64,000 nucleotides of DNA from positions 372,001 through 436,000 of the forward strand of contig JANPWX010000202.1 of NCBI GenBank assembly GCA_024734555.1, in the 5' to 3' direction. Source of the DNA: Trochalopteron elliotii (Eukaryota; Chordata; Aves; Passeriformes; Leiothrichidae). Made by a program: the position numbers and the translations under genes. The notes under the pieces were generated by a model. That model was not told where the DNA came from. It made no database searches and saw nothing but the letters and a program-made list of their open reading frames with translations. This document shows, piece after piece, positions 24,401 to 34,575 of this stretch (the stretch's first letter is position 1; the number at the start of each line of letters is the position of its first letter).

Positions 24401-24543
24401 AAGATGAGCCCAGCCAGGGCCAGATTGCTGAACAGGCATGGCAGGAATTTTGCTTGAGCATTGATTGTGTTATTGAAGCTGGGCACATTTTCTCCTTTCC
24501 TGCTTGGTTTTTCACAGCCCTTATGGGAGAAATGTTGCTTCTT
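21471..24543. other. Unassigned non-coding stretch
   Basis: A poly-T run lies at 22837-22852 and a poly-A run at 23289-23304. No gene, LTR or CR1 tail was recognised. The open frames (up to 111 codons) overlap one another on both strands and look random. Confidence 0.4.
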
Positions 24544-24605
24544 TTCCACAGGTGGGGAATCTGAGGCACAGAGATTTTGCAGCCAGATGACGTGAGTAGC
24601 TTCCA
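24544..24605 (-). repeat. MIR/L2-like core fragment
   Basis: The + strand 'tccacaggtggggaatctgaggcacagagattttgcagccagatgacgtgag' matches the reverse complement of the MIR/L2 core (cagatggggaaactgaggcacagag...). About 60 bp remain recognisable. Confidence 0.5.
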
Positions 24606-27309
24606 TCCCAACATCAGCCCCACAAGCTGAAGCAGCTCTCCAGCAGCATGGCAAGCTCAGAAGTGCATGGAGCCAGTGGCACAAACATGTGCTTATCATC
24701 TCTTGTATGTAATAAGTGTTTTGTCCATGATTTTCTGCTTTTGCTGAATTAGTCTTCTTGTTATTTTAGTTTTAATTAGAAATCCTGATGGGAAAAGCTC
24801 TGCAGCAGTCCCAGTCACAGCTGGCTGAGCACCTGGCTTGGTGAGCTGACTGAGTTCAGTACCTGCCTGCAAGCAGAGGCTGCCAAGGTTTTGCTGTGCA
24901 AGGTTTTGCCTTTTGTTTTTGGAGGCTCAGATCTTATCCAGACAGTACTTTGGGCAGCAAATGAAGGGCAAAATTGGGGCTTTTCTGCTTTGGCTGTTCT
25001 GTGGGATTTCTAGCCTTTAGATGAGAAAATCTAATCTCATGTTTATTGCAGAAAACCCCACAAAATCTAACTTAATACTCTGTTCATTCACTTGGGGCAG
25101 CTCGCAAAGGCTGCTCCTCTGCTTTTATCCTGGATGTCCCTGGCAGTGCTGCAGGTGAGGTGCTGGCTGTGCTCAGCTCTGTGGGACAGCCTGGCTGGGT
25201 TTCCTCAGCAGCTGAAGCATGCAGAATTCGTGCTGACCAACGCCTGCATGGCTCTGTCACTGTTTGAGGCTGCAGGTTTTGTCATGTCTCCTCCCAGACA
25301 CCTCGGTGCTGTCACAGCTCAGTGCCTGCCATATGTCACAGCTCCCTGCCTGAAGGTGTGTTCAGAGACCCGAGTGTCTTTCCTGATCAGTGCACACAGG
25401 AGGATTTGGGGTGCTTTCATACTGAGGAGCATCCTGGCACCCCCAGCTAGTGTCAATTAAAATGCAAATATTTATTGATTCTCCTTACACAGTAAACAAA
25501 CATCCACCCAAGGACGCCTAAATTGCACCAAACCTGTTGTGTCATTCTTCCTGAGCAGTAATTCCTACTGCTAACAGGAGACTGGACCAAACCCAGCAAA
25601 AGAGTATTTGCCCTACCAAAGGCTGCCAAGTGCTGCAGAGGTACAGGGCAGCAGTAAAACAGCTCTGGACCTGCATATCTTCCTCCTCCCCTGCAGCCAG
25701 AACATTTAGAAACCTTCAAAAGAAGTATATATTTGACATAATGAAAATTACTTCAGCCTCAGGTTAGCAAAATATTTATTTCATAAGTTGAAGTATACAC
25801 GAAAACCAGAGAAGTTCCTTTCTTTTGGCTTTAATTTTGAAGTTACCTGTTCAATGCAGTGTTTTACAAAAGGACCTCAGGCTTGCTCACTTTCTGTTGA
25901 AAAGAAGGAAAAGTGAAGAGGTCAAGCAATGTGACCCAAAACCTGCCAATGGTTGTCCACACTCCTGTGGGTTCAGCAGGGCTGAGGCTGCTTCCCCTCT
26001 GCTCAGATGCCTTTTGTTGGAGGAAAGCCTGTCTTGTAGCTAAAGGACACAAGGCTGTACCTTGTCTTTCAACACAGGATTCTTGTCCCACACCCAGAGC
26101 TGTTCACAGCAGCATTTGAGACTTTAGTTTGGACCCCAGTGAGGTTTGAGGTCTGCAATAAATTAAAAGCTCAGGTCAGTGGCTGCACAGCAGGTTTCAT
26201 GGGAAAACATTTCCAGGTATTTTTGCTCCCCTTCTGAAAACTTCCTTAGGAAGAAGTTACTGCTAATTTTAGTAGGTGAATGGTGTTACATGGAACATGG
26301 CCAAGATGATTTTAGTTTTCCAAATGGTGCATCTTTCATTTTGCAAACTGAGTTTCTGAGTAACAAAAAATTGATATAATGGTTCTTCAGGAAATTATGG
26401 TATATGAATCTGTTTGCAAAAGCAGCTCCATGCAGTCACTGCTTTTTTTAATGCTCATTAAAAAAAAAAAAAAATCTAATATGTCATTCCCAAGCAGATC
26501 TAAGCAAAGGAGAACCATCTCCAGGTGAAGGCTAAAGTTCACCAGCCTTCTGAGTATTCCAGGGCTCGTGCATCCCTTTATCTCCATAATTATGTATGCT
26601 TTTGATATGGAAGATGAACCCAGCAGTTTGACTGAGTTCAGCTTGGAGATTTGGGATTTGTTTGAACTGCTCACCCCGAGTTCAGCCCTGGACTGCAAAG
26701 CTTTGTGGCTCTGGAAGAGACGCAGGGTGAGTGCTTAACAGGGAAGCTCTGTGTGTATACCCCTGTGGTCAGCAACTTCTCTGCCTCTAATCTATGCAGA
26801 TACATCAAAAGCAAAATATTTTTAACAATGGCTCTCTGGAGGATAATGAGGGGAAGCAGTGGAGCTGTTGTTCCAGCCAGTGGATCTTGGTGTGGTTGCT
26901 GATGGGAAGAGATTTACAGTTTCCCCTGCACTGTGTGGGGAGTCAGGAGCATTGTCCTTCTCCTTTCTACCTTGGCAGAGGGGAAAGATGACACGTTGCT
27001 ATTTTGCTGTGGGAGATGTACCTCCCTTCAGGAGACTCAGAGCCAGGGATTTAATTTTTCAAGAGCTTATTAAAAGTGCCTGTGATTTACAGACACGGTT
27101 TCAATCCTGTGATGGGCAAATACCCTCTGAGCACATTTTATCCTGTGACTTCCTACTCTCCTGCTGTCCCCAAGCCCAGCTGCTTCACAGTCAGATCAAA
27201 CCTGACCAGGCTTATCTGGTAGCACATGGAAAGATGTTTTTGAAGGAACGATTTCAAGGTAGGGAGGTCAGAAGAAGCAGTCCCACATGGCTCATATGCC
27301 CTCTCATAC
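24606..27309. other. Unassigned non-coding stretch
   Basis: There is a poly-A run at 26460-26474. A 154-codon + frame (26859-27323) has no recognisable domain and no upstream context for a gene. I regard it as chance. No transposable element was recognised. Confidence 0.4.
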
Positions 27310-27333
27310 ATTTGGATATTTAGATATTTGGAT
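27310..27333. repeat. Three tandem 8-mers
   Basis: ATTTGGAT, ATTTAGAT and ATTTGGAT follow one another without a gap. CR1 elements end in tandem 8-mers (attctatg), but the sequence 5' of this one does not look like CR1, so it may be an independent short satellite. Confidence 0.5.
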
Positions 27334-27939
27334 ACTGTCGCCAGCATTGGTGGCAAAGTGAGTGAATAAGCATTTAGAAAGTGAGGGCCAAGGTATTAAT
27401 ACTCATGTCAGAGGTCATTGCACAAATGACTTAATCTGTCACTGAAATAAGGGGTTGGAAATGTTGTCCATATCAAAGAAAATGTACATTTGATGGGGTT
27501 TGGAGGGTATTTTTTCTTCAGGAAGCAGCATGTGGTAAGCGAGTTACTGACATGTCACTAATTCAAAAGAGGAGAGTTTTGTATCCCTGCTGTGAAGCTG
27601 AATGACAACATAATACAGTAAAGAAGGGGAAAAGGGAGTCTCAGTCATGGGCATTCTGCACTCTATATTTGGTAACAATAAGCAACACCAAAAAAAGACT
27701 CATACATCAGGCAACCTTGAATTTCTCCTGCAGTCCACAAAGTGGAATGAAAGTGAACGAGTGAAAGATTTTAGCTGCAAATTGACTTCTTGGCTTTTGC
27801 CAGCCAAGCTTCTGGAAATGGATTTATTCTAGAAGAGATTAAAAATAACTTTATACTTATTGGTTTTCAATATAATGAAAAATATGCACTTGTAAACCAT
27901 TGGAAGAGTGGAATTTCAACCATTTCAACCCCTTTATTC
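27334..27939. other. Unassigned non-coding stretch
   Basis: A weak resemblance to a MIR-type 'aatgacttaatctgtcactg' block at 27430-27460 is too short to call. Nothing else was seen. Confidence 0.35.
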
Positions 27940-27974
27940 TTTTTTTTTTTTTTTTTTTTTAAAGAAAAAAAAAA
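27940..27974. repeat. Poly-T / poly-A junction
   Basis: Twenty-one T are followed directly by AAAG and ten A. The two homopolymers are self-complementary, so single-stranded DNA or RNA from this point could fold into a hairpin. Two oppositely oriented tails or slippage could both produce it. Confidence 0.85.
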
Positions 27975-28133
27975 CACCTGTCTCAACCAATTTTTCCTGA
28001 TAGGCATAAGTGCAGAGAAACACAAAGTGGGGGCAGAAGACCCAAGCAGTTAAACACTGATTTTTGAAGCATTCAAAAAGCCTTTAAAAGAAATACTATA
28101 TTTTCTAAACTTTTCAACCCAGTTTACTTGATT

Positions 28134-28149
28134 AAAAAAAAAAAAAAAA
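28134..28149. repeat. Poly-A run
   Basis: Sixteen uninterrupted A follow 'gatt'. No retroposed gene body was recognised upstream. Confidence 0.85.
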
Positions 28150-28731
28150 GAGGTGTGAATGCTTGATGCAAAACTCAGGCTCACAAGTAAGACAGGGATG
28201 AACTGCCCCTAAAGGCTCTGGCTCTGCTGTCACCCAAGCAGGGTGGGGCAGACACTTCACTCCTTGCTCCAACCACCATGAAGGTGAACTTCAGCCCATC
28301 ACTTGTGTCATTACTGATAAAAGAGATGGGCTGTTGGAGGAGGTGGAACAGGAATTCACAGGAATTTCCCTAGGCACAGGGAATAGCTCAGTAACCTTGG
28401 TGTGAATGTACAACCCATCATTTGGTTTTCAAAATACTGTGTGCAAAGAAAACCACAGGGATGCAACATGAGCCTCTTCACTGAGGCTGAGGTTGGGTTT
28501 TATTCTGCCTCATACCTGGGAAAAAACAAAAATGAGCAATAATGGTGTGTGTGAAACTCTGCTTTCCTGTGCAGGTCCTCCTTCTGCCAGGCAGGGACAG
28601 CACTGAGAAATTTCAGGACAAAAATATACTTTCTGGTTTTCTTCAGCAATTAAAATTCATGCAGATTTTTCCAAAATGTATCATCCATAGGCAGCAATAT
28701 CTCAACTTTTTGAGAGTGAGTTACTCTTCTT
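28150..28731. other. Unassigned non-coding stretch
   Basis: No gene or repeat was recognised. Confidence 0.4.
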
Positions 28732-28790
28732 TATACATATATACATATATATAATTCAAAAAATCATTTAAAAAGAAATATATATATATT
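28732..28790. repeat. AT-rich dinucleotide tracts
   Basis: 'atacatatatacatatatata' at 28732-28752 and 'atatatatatatt' at 28778-28790 surround an A-rich spacer. Confidence 0.65.
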
Positions 28791-29917
28791 AAAAAATTAC
28801 AAAGTAGCCAAACCAGCAACCCTGAAAAAGCATTAGAATTTACCAAATGGCAGCCAGCCAGCCCTACATCTCTATGATTGCTGCTGACATATGGGTTAGG
28901 ACCCTCAGTTTCTCCTAGGGAACATGTTGTCTCGTGGTATTTCTTGCCTACCCAGCCAGAGTAATGGAAACAGTGTGAGGATAAGCTGTTCAGATAAGTG
29001 TTTGCCAGCCATCCACTTTTATGGTTGCTTGGAGCAATCTGGTACATATTCTTTGTGAATTATATTTCTCCCCATAAAGAGAGTTTGGTTAAGGCAAATA
29101 GCTTTTTACTCCACTGCCAGCCCTATTCACCCATGCCTGATGTCAGCTGCCTTTGAAATTGAGAGTCTAACTTCTTATCAGCTTTAGTAAAAGGATCTTT
29201 TTCTTATATGGATTTATCAGAGCTGAGTAGTGACTGACAGAAATCAAAACCCAACTGGTGACAGCACATAGGGCTCCAAGCCACAACTATTTGTAGGCAA
29301 TAATCCCAAACTTGTAACGTCTGGGAGCACGAACACCCATGTTCAGATACCCTGATCCCACAGCCACGTGTGTGAGCACCAGCCAGCAGCAAATCCACCT
29401 CCCAGGAAGGAGCACCCTGCAACCAACTGAGCATGGGGATCACAGGCTCAATTACTGGGAACACTCACCTGGAGCATGGCCTTGGACATCTGCTGCTCCC
29501 TCTGACTGACAGTGCCCATCTGAGAGAGGACCAGAAAAGTGAAATCCAATGTTCCACTCGTGCTGAAACTGAGTCCCAAGTAATTCCTGGGCGCATACTG
29601 CTCTACCTGGTGCTCCTTGCTATATTACTGCCAAGGAATACATAGAATTTGTCTTTTCTTCTCTCAGTTCACAACTGTAATTTCAGGGCAATGGAATCAC
29701 TTAAGCTTTTGGATGGATTTCTGCATTGCTTTGTTTGAGGAAATAACAAAACCAAAGCACTGTTTCACTTTAAGACTTTCAAAATAAAGTTTTCCATTGG
29801 CATCAAAATGAAATATACTTTTATATCAAAGTTTACCTCAGATGTCATTTAGCTCCCCTCCATCCACACGAAAATGTTCAGCTTGAACACCACTTAAAAA
29901 AAAAAAACAACAAACAA

Positions 29918-29918
<1 letters not shown>
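28791..29918. other. Unassigned non-coding stretch
   Basis: No gene was recognised. An A/C-rich run (about 29895-29918) leads directly into the TA microsatellite. Confidence 0.4.

Positions 29919-29966
<48 letters not shown>
29919..29966. repeat. (TA)n microsatellite
   Basis: About 24 uninterrupted TA units end in 'cacacat'. Such a run can extrude as a cruciform and is likely to vary in length between individuals. Confidence 0.9.
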
Positions 29967-29974
<8 letters not shown>

Positions 29975-30348
29975 ATTTCTGAAGTGTTTTAACACATTGC
30001 TTAGAAGAATTGGGCATCCCAGACTGTGGATTAGGAGGGGAGTTGCTACTTGGGACTATTTCCTGCTGCAAAACTTCTCATTTGGAAGACCCTCTGAGGA
30101 GTGCTGATGCCATCAGCCAGCTGGCAGTCCTGGGCAATGTGATGCTTGTTCAGCATTTCTTTGGATTCCAGATGCTGCCAACTTTAGCAGGACATAATGG
30201 TGCAGAACGTATCAAATTGGGATTTAAATGTGCTGAACACTAAAATTGAACCAAGCAACTGCTGTTTCCACCCTCAGAAGGCTGTAAACTTCACACCCCC
30301 ACAAAAATAATAGTTACCTGGTTGTGGCTGCACAGAAGTGTTATCAAG
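29967..30348. other. Unassigned non-coding stretch upstream of the LTR
   Basis: No gene or repeat was recognised in this short interval. Confidence 0.4.
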
Positions 30349-30693
30349 TGTCCTGGTTTTGGCTGGGATAGAGTTAATTTTCTTCCTATTAGCTGTGCTG
30401 TGTTTTGGGTTTAGTATGAGAATAATGTTGATAACACACTGATGAGGCATCACTTTTTTCTCTTGGGTTTTATTCCTCTCTTTTTATTATGTCCCCTTTT
30501 ATTACTACTACTTCTACTTTTACTTCTATAATTATTATTATTGCTACTATAATAATATTTTATTTTGGTAATTACAGTTTTTATCTCAGCCCACAGGTTC
30601 TGCCTTTTTCTGTCTCTCCACCCCTTCCCACTGGGGGTGGGGAGTGTGGGGAGCAAATGGTATGTGGTTGCCAGCTGGGGCAAAACCATGGCA
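30349..30693 (+). mobile_element. Solo LTR, avian ERVL-type
   Basis: The element begins tgtcctggttttggctggga and 'tagagttaattttcttcctatta', then 'ttgataacacactgatgagg'. It ends 'cactgggggtggggagtgtg' ... 'ttgccagctggggcaaaacc' 'atggca'. These are the start and end of a common avian endogenous-retrovirus LTR, with the canonical TG...CA termini. Flanking pentamers TCAAG (30344-30348) and TCCAG (30694-30698) agree at four of five positions, which fits the 5-bp duplication made by this class. No internal retroviral sequence follows, so it is a solo LTR left by recombination. The middle is replaced by a trinucleotide tract and the copy is shorter than I expect of the family. Confidence 0.85.
30499..30562. 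repeat. (ATT/ACT)n tract inside the LTR
   Basis: 'attactactacttctactt', 'ttacttctataattattatt' and 'attgctactataataatatt' form a degenerate trinucleotide run. It occupies the place where the LTR normally carries its central U3/R sequence. Confidence 0.75.
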
Positions 30694-30904
30694 TCCAGAA
30701 ATACTTGGCAACTTCAAGCATGACTGGCATGGTTTTGTAAAACTGCTGGCATGTTTGTGTGGAATTCACTGTGTAGTGAGGGACACTTTTATGGAATATC
30801 TGGTATAGCCAGCACCTGAATGCAGGCACATGCAGGAACAGTGCTGAGCTGATCTCACACACAGCCTTTCCAGGTCTGGTGCCTCCAAGTCTGGCACCTG
30901 GCCT
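30694..30904. other. Spacer between solo LTR and CR1
   Basis: About 210 bp with no recognised feature. Its 3' part may be further, diverged CR1 ORF2 sequence. Confidence 0.4.
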
Positions 30905-31779
30905 TGGGGTGTCCCTCAACACTGCCAGGAAGTTTGCAGGTGACACCAAGCTGAGGGGTGCATTTGAGCAGATGCAGTCCAGAGGGACTGGGACAAGCTC
31001 CAGAAGTGGCCCACAGGAATTTTATGGGGTTTAACAAGACCTGGTGCTGCACCTGAGTCAGGGCAACCCTGGTGTCAGTCTAGGCTGGGGGATGGACAGA
31101 TAGAGAGCAGTACTGGGGAGAAGGACTTGGTGGAGAAGAAGCTGGACATGCCCTGGCCATGTGCACTGGGAACACAGAAAGCCAAATGTGTCCTGGGCTG
31201 CATCCAAAGCCCTCTGGGCAGCAGATGAGGGGGGATTCTGCCTCTCTGGTGTGACCCCACCTGCAGTGCTGTGTCCAGACCTGGGGCCCAGCACAGGAAG
31301 GACATGGAGCTGTTGGAGTGAGCCCAGGCAAAGCCACCAAGAGGATTAGAGAGATGGAGCAGTTCTCCTCAAGGTAAAGCTGAGAGATTTGAGGTTGTGC
31401 AGCCTGGAGAAGAGAAGGCTCAGGGATGACCTAATTGTGACCTTTCAGTATCTGAATGGAGCCTACAAGAAAGAGGCAGAAGGGACTATTTACAAGGGAC
31501 TGGAGTGACAAGACAAGGGGGAATGGGTCCAAACTGATAAAGAGTAGGTCAGGATTAGGTGTCAGGAAGAAATTCTTCCCTGTGAGGGTGCTGAGGCACT
31601 GGCACAATTTACCCAGAGAAGCTGTGGCTGCCCCATCCCTGGAAGTGTTCAAGGCTGGGCTGGATGGGGCTGATGAGCAACTTGGGTTAGGGGAAGGTGT
31701 CCCTGCTTATGGCAGGCAGGTTGGAACAAGATGATGTTTAAGATCCCTTTCAATCCAAGCCATTCTATGTTTCTATGAT
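30905..31779 (+). mobile_element. CR1 LINE, longest copy (reverse-transcriptase end and 3' tail)
   Basis: About 875 bp in sense orientation. At 30930-30953 the frame reads KFAGDTKL, the place of the CR1 reverse-transcriptase motif FADDTKL; the first catalytic Asp is now Gly. Downstream come 'ccagaagtggcccacaggaa' (the EKWAH.N block), 'gagaaggacttggtgg' (EKDLG), 'tgggctgcatccaaagccc', 'ggagaagagaaggctcaggg' (LEKRRLRGD), and a frame with RTRGNG-like and VRKKFFPVRVLRHWHNLPREA segments at 31510-31640. The tail closes with 'agatccctttcaatccaagc' and 'cattctatgtttctatga'. Frame changes and stops break it throughout. It is an inactive, 5'-truncated copy. Confidence 0.93.
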
Positions 31780-34186
31780 ACCATGACTGTATCTGCAAAA
31801 TTATGGACTTAAGTCCTGAGCTGCAGCTCCCAGGGTGAAGGGCTTGGTTTGTAGCCTGCTCCAACTGTATCCTCCTTTTATACCTGAACATCCCTTCACA
31901 CTCACAGAGTGAATACCATTCTGTAAACTTGTACCTTGCAGAATACTTTCTACTTCCTTTCAAGAGTATCCACAAAACCTGTTACTCTTGGATATAATAT
32001 TGCACAGCATTGAGGTGACTGAAGCAAACAGGACTGGTCTTCAACGTTTTTATTGTTTCACAATCCTTATTTAATCCTGGCAATACAATGCCTGTAATTA
32101 GCAATGGCGTTGTGATTTTTTGTGCTTAGAAACTGTTAATTATGCAACTGTTGGAGAAAAATAACTGAAAGTGTAGGAGGGAAGGAAATGGATCGTGATT
32201 CATGTTTTGGTGTATTTGAGCCCTTCTCAGCAAACAGGTAGGGAAAAAAACTAATGTCTGGAAAGGGTTTGTTTCCCAGTGGATCTGCTCAATAGCTGGA
32301 TTTCTTTGTACCCTTACAAAAGCTACAATAACAACCACCCTCTTTTTTTTAGCATGCTAATCACACACACCAAAAAAATGTTAATCTTGCTAAGCATTAT
32401 AATGGTTAAGGGAAAAGAAGAATAAGGTGTCCTGCTGTTAGGTACTGAACAGCCCCTGCCCGGATGTGTAAGGCAGACTGGGAGTGTGGGAAATGGATAT
32501 CACAGAGTTCCTGCTGTTAGGATGTACTGGGAAAACTTCTGCTGCAGGATGGTAGTGCTGTGATTAGGACATGCTGGAGCAGGGCAGGGGGAAAAGATCA
32601 AACTGGAATCATTGTTTTTACTTTTTTGTCACAACAAGTCTTTTGGAGTGGACTGATACCATTCAGAAATTCACATCAAAGTCTTTAAGCTGTTTTAAAG
32701 AACAACACTTGGAAAGTTTGGAAAAAAAGTTCATTTAGGCATTTTTAAGGCAGAACTTTTCGCAGTTTTCATGTTGAAGCAGTATTTTCTTTAGAGATGG
32801 ACCTAAATTGAAATTCTTTAAAAAAGTTTCTGTGAAGCCACTTAATTTTGGTTCAAGCCAGACATTTAGTTCAAACAACCTATTTTGTTTTGTTTTGCTA
32901 AACCCCCTCTATTCCTTTGGCCCCTCCCCCCATTCCTCATTTGAAGCTGACTTTAGACTTTTTTAATTCAGGTTATTTGCTTCATTCAGGAAACTTCTGG
33001 ACAAATAAGTAGTTTTGCTTTACACAGGAGACCTAGTTTGGTGTCTGTTGAATTGTGAATTTCACATCTCCTCATCTGTGGTTCCAGCCATGCCATGAAG
33101 ACCCTCTTGAGCCTAGAAGGTGCACATGGATTGGTGATTCCTGCCCTGCTCTTGCTGGTGGAAGCTTCCAGCTTCCCATGGTGATTTCAACCCCTTGTGC
33201 ATGAGTGTATGAAGAAAATGTACCTTGGTTCAGACAGCAGAGATCTTTCATTTTACCTCTAGTTTAGTATAATCTTCAGCTGCAGACTAACAGAAAAATG
33301 TCTCAGAGATGGGTGATTCAGAATGAAAATAAAACTGCCAGCTTCAAATTACAGGAGAGTCGTGTCAGAGAAAGCTTTTTACCCACAACACAACAATGGA
33401 TGACACAGAATCTTCAAAGACACCAACAGAATCCAGTGCATTTTCTCTACTGGTTCACAATGCATGTTTGGAGTCTCGCTCTAATGAAGCATAAGTAATG
33501 TGATCAAATAAATGAAAAACTGATCAACTGATAGCAATAAGGGTTTTGGAAACTGGGTTAATAATATTTGTGTTTTGAAATGCAACTTCTCTTTATGGAA
33601 TTCTCCACAGCTTTAAGATGAAAACATGAGGTATTCTCAGTGAAAGAACACTGGGAAGATTGTCCCTTGGCACTGTGGCATCAGAAGTATCTTTGTGCTG
33701 GTCATTATCCCTGAGACAAAGTGTCATCAGCTGGTGTGGCTACACCTGCCATTCCCAGTTTGGATGTCCTTGTTTGCAGTGTGGTAACAAATGTTCTCCC
33801 CAAGACATTTTCCTTACTGTTTCTCTCTTACATCATCCTTGGAAAGAAGCCGTGGCAAATAATCTTCTCTCTGCTGCTTTCCCTACACATGGAACTGATT
33901 TGGGGGAGCACAGTGTTTTCTTAGGACTTGATATCCTGCACTGCCTGCTGTTTCTGGAAGCAGGAGAGGCCTTCCTGTATGTGACAGCTTTGTTCTGGGG
34001 TGGCCTTGCTGGCATCCCGCCGCTGATCTTCCCTTGAAATGTCTCTGGTTTATCCTCTCCCTTTTCAATTGACTGCATACACAGCATACAGACATCTGCA
34101 CTCTTGGTTCTATAAAGTTCATTACAGCACTGCTTAGAGGCTTCTGCCAGGTTTTGGATTCCATCAATCTATGAGGACTTATAAGT
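31780..34186. other. Unassigned non-coding stretch
   Basis: No gene was recognised. 33660-34037 is open for 125 codons on the + strand and partly open on the minus strand (to 34437, running into CR1 antisense), without any familiar motif. A/T homopolymers are short. 32620-32890 is AT-rich. Confidence 0.35.
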
Positions 34187-34575
34187 GCTATGAGGAGCAG
34201 CTGAGGGAGCTGGGGGTGTTTAGCCTGGAGAAAAGAAGGCTCGGGGGAGACTTTATCACTCTCTACAACTCCCTGACAGAAGGCTGTAGTGAGTTGGGGG
34301 TGGTCTATTCTTGCCAAATAAGAAGCAATAGGACAAGGGGAAATGGTCTCAAGTTGTGCCAGGGGAGGTTTAGGTTGGATATTAGGAAAAATTTCTTCAC
34401 TGAAAGGGTTATCAAGCACTAAAAGTGGTGCCATCATCTTCCCTGGAGTTATTTAAACAATGTGTAGATGCAGCACTTTGAGACAAGGTTCAGCAGTGGA
34501 CTTGGCCATGCTGAATTAGTGTTTGGTCTCAGTGATCTTCCAGGTCTTTTCCACAAATGATTTTATGATGCTATG
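34187..34575 (+). mobile_element. CR1 LINE, end of ORF2 plus 3' tail
   Basis: The + frame from about 34187 keeps the CR1 ORF2 C-terminus: a [20 protein letters not shown] stretch, then an RTRGNG segment, then a [12 protein letters not shown] segment near 34370-34400. The tail follows with 'ttccctggagttatttaaac', 'gtctcagtgatcttccaggtc' and a worn 'ttttatgatgctatg' end. The frame breaks after FFTE. It is an inactive, 5'-truncated copy. Confidence 0.9.

Noticed and set aside
27370..27460. Possible MIR-type fragment
   Set aside because: Only one short word matched. The order of other blocks could not be followed.
31456..31734. 92-codon frame that looks protein-like
   Set aside because: It is the remnant C-terminus of CR1 ORF2 and is annotated as part of that element, not as a gene.
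33883..34437. Longest minus-strand frame (184 codons)
   Set aside because: Its first part is antisense to a CR1 copy, and the rest has no recognisable domain.
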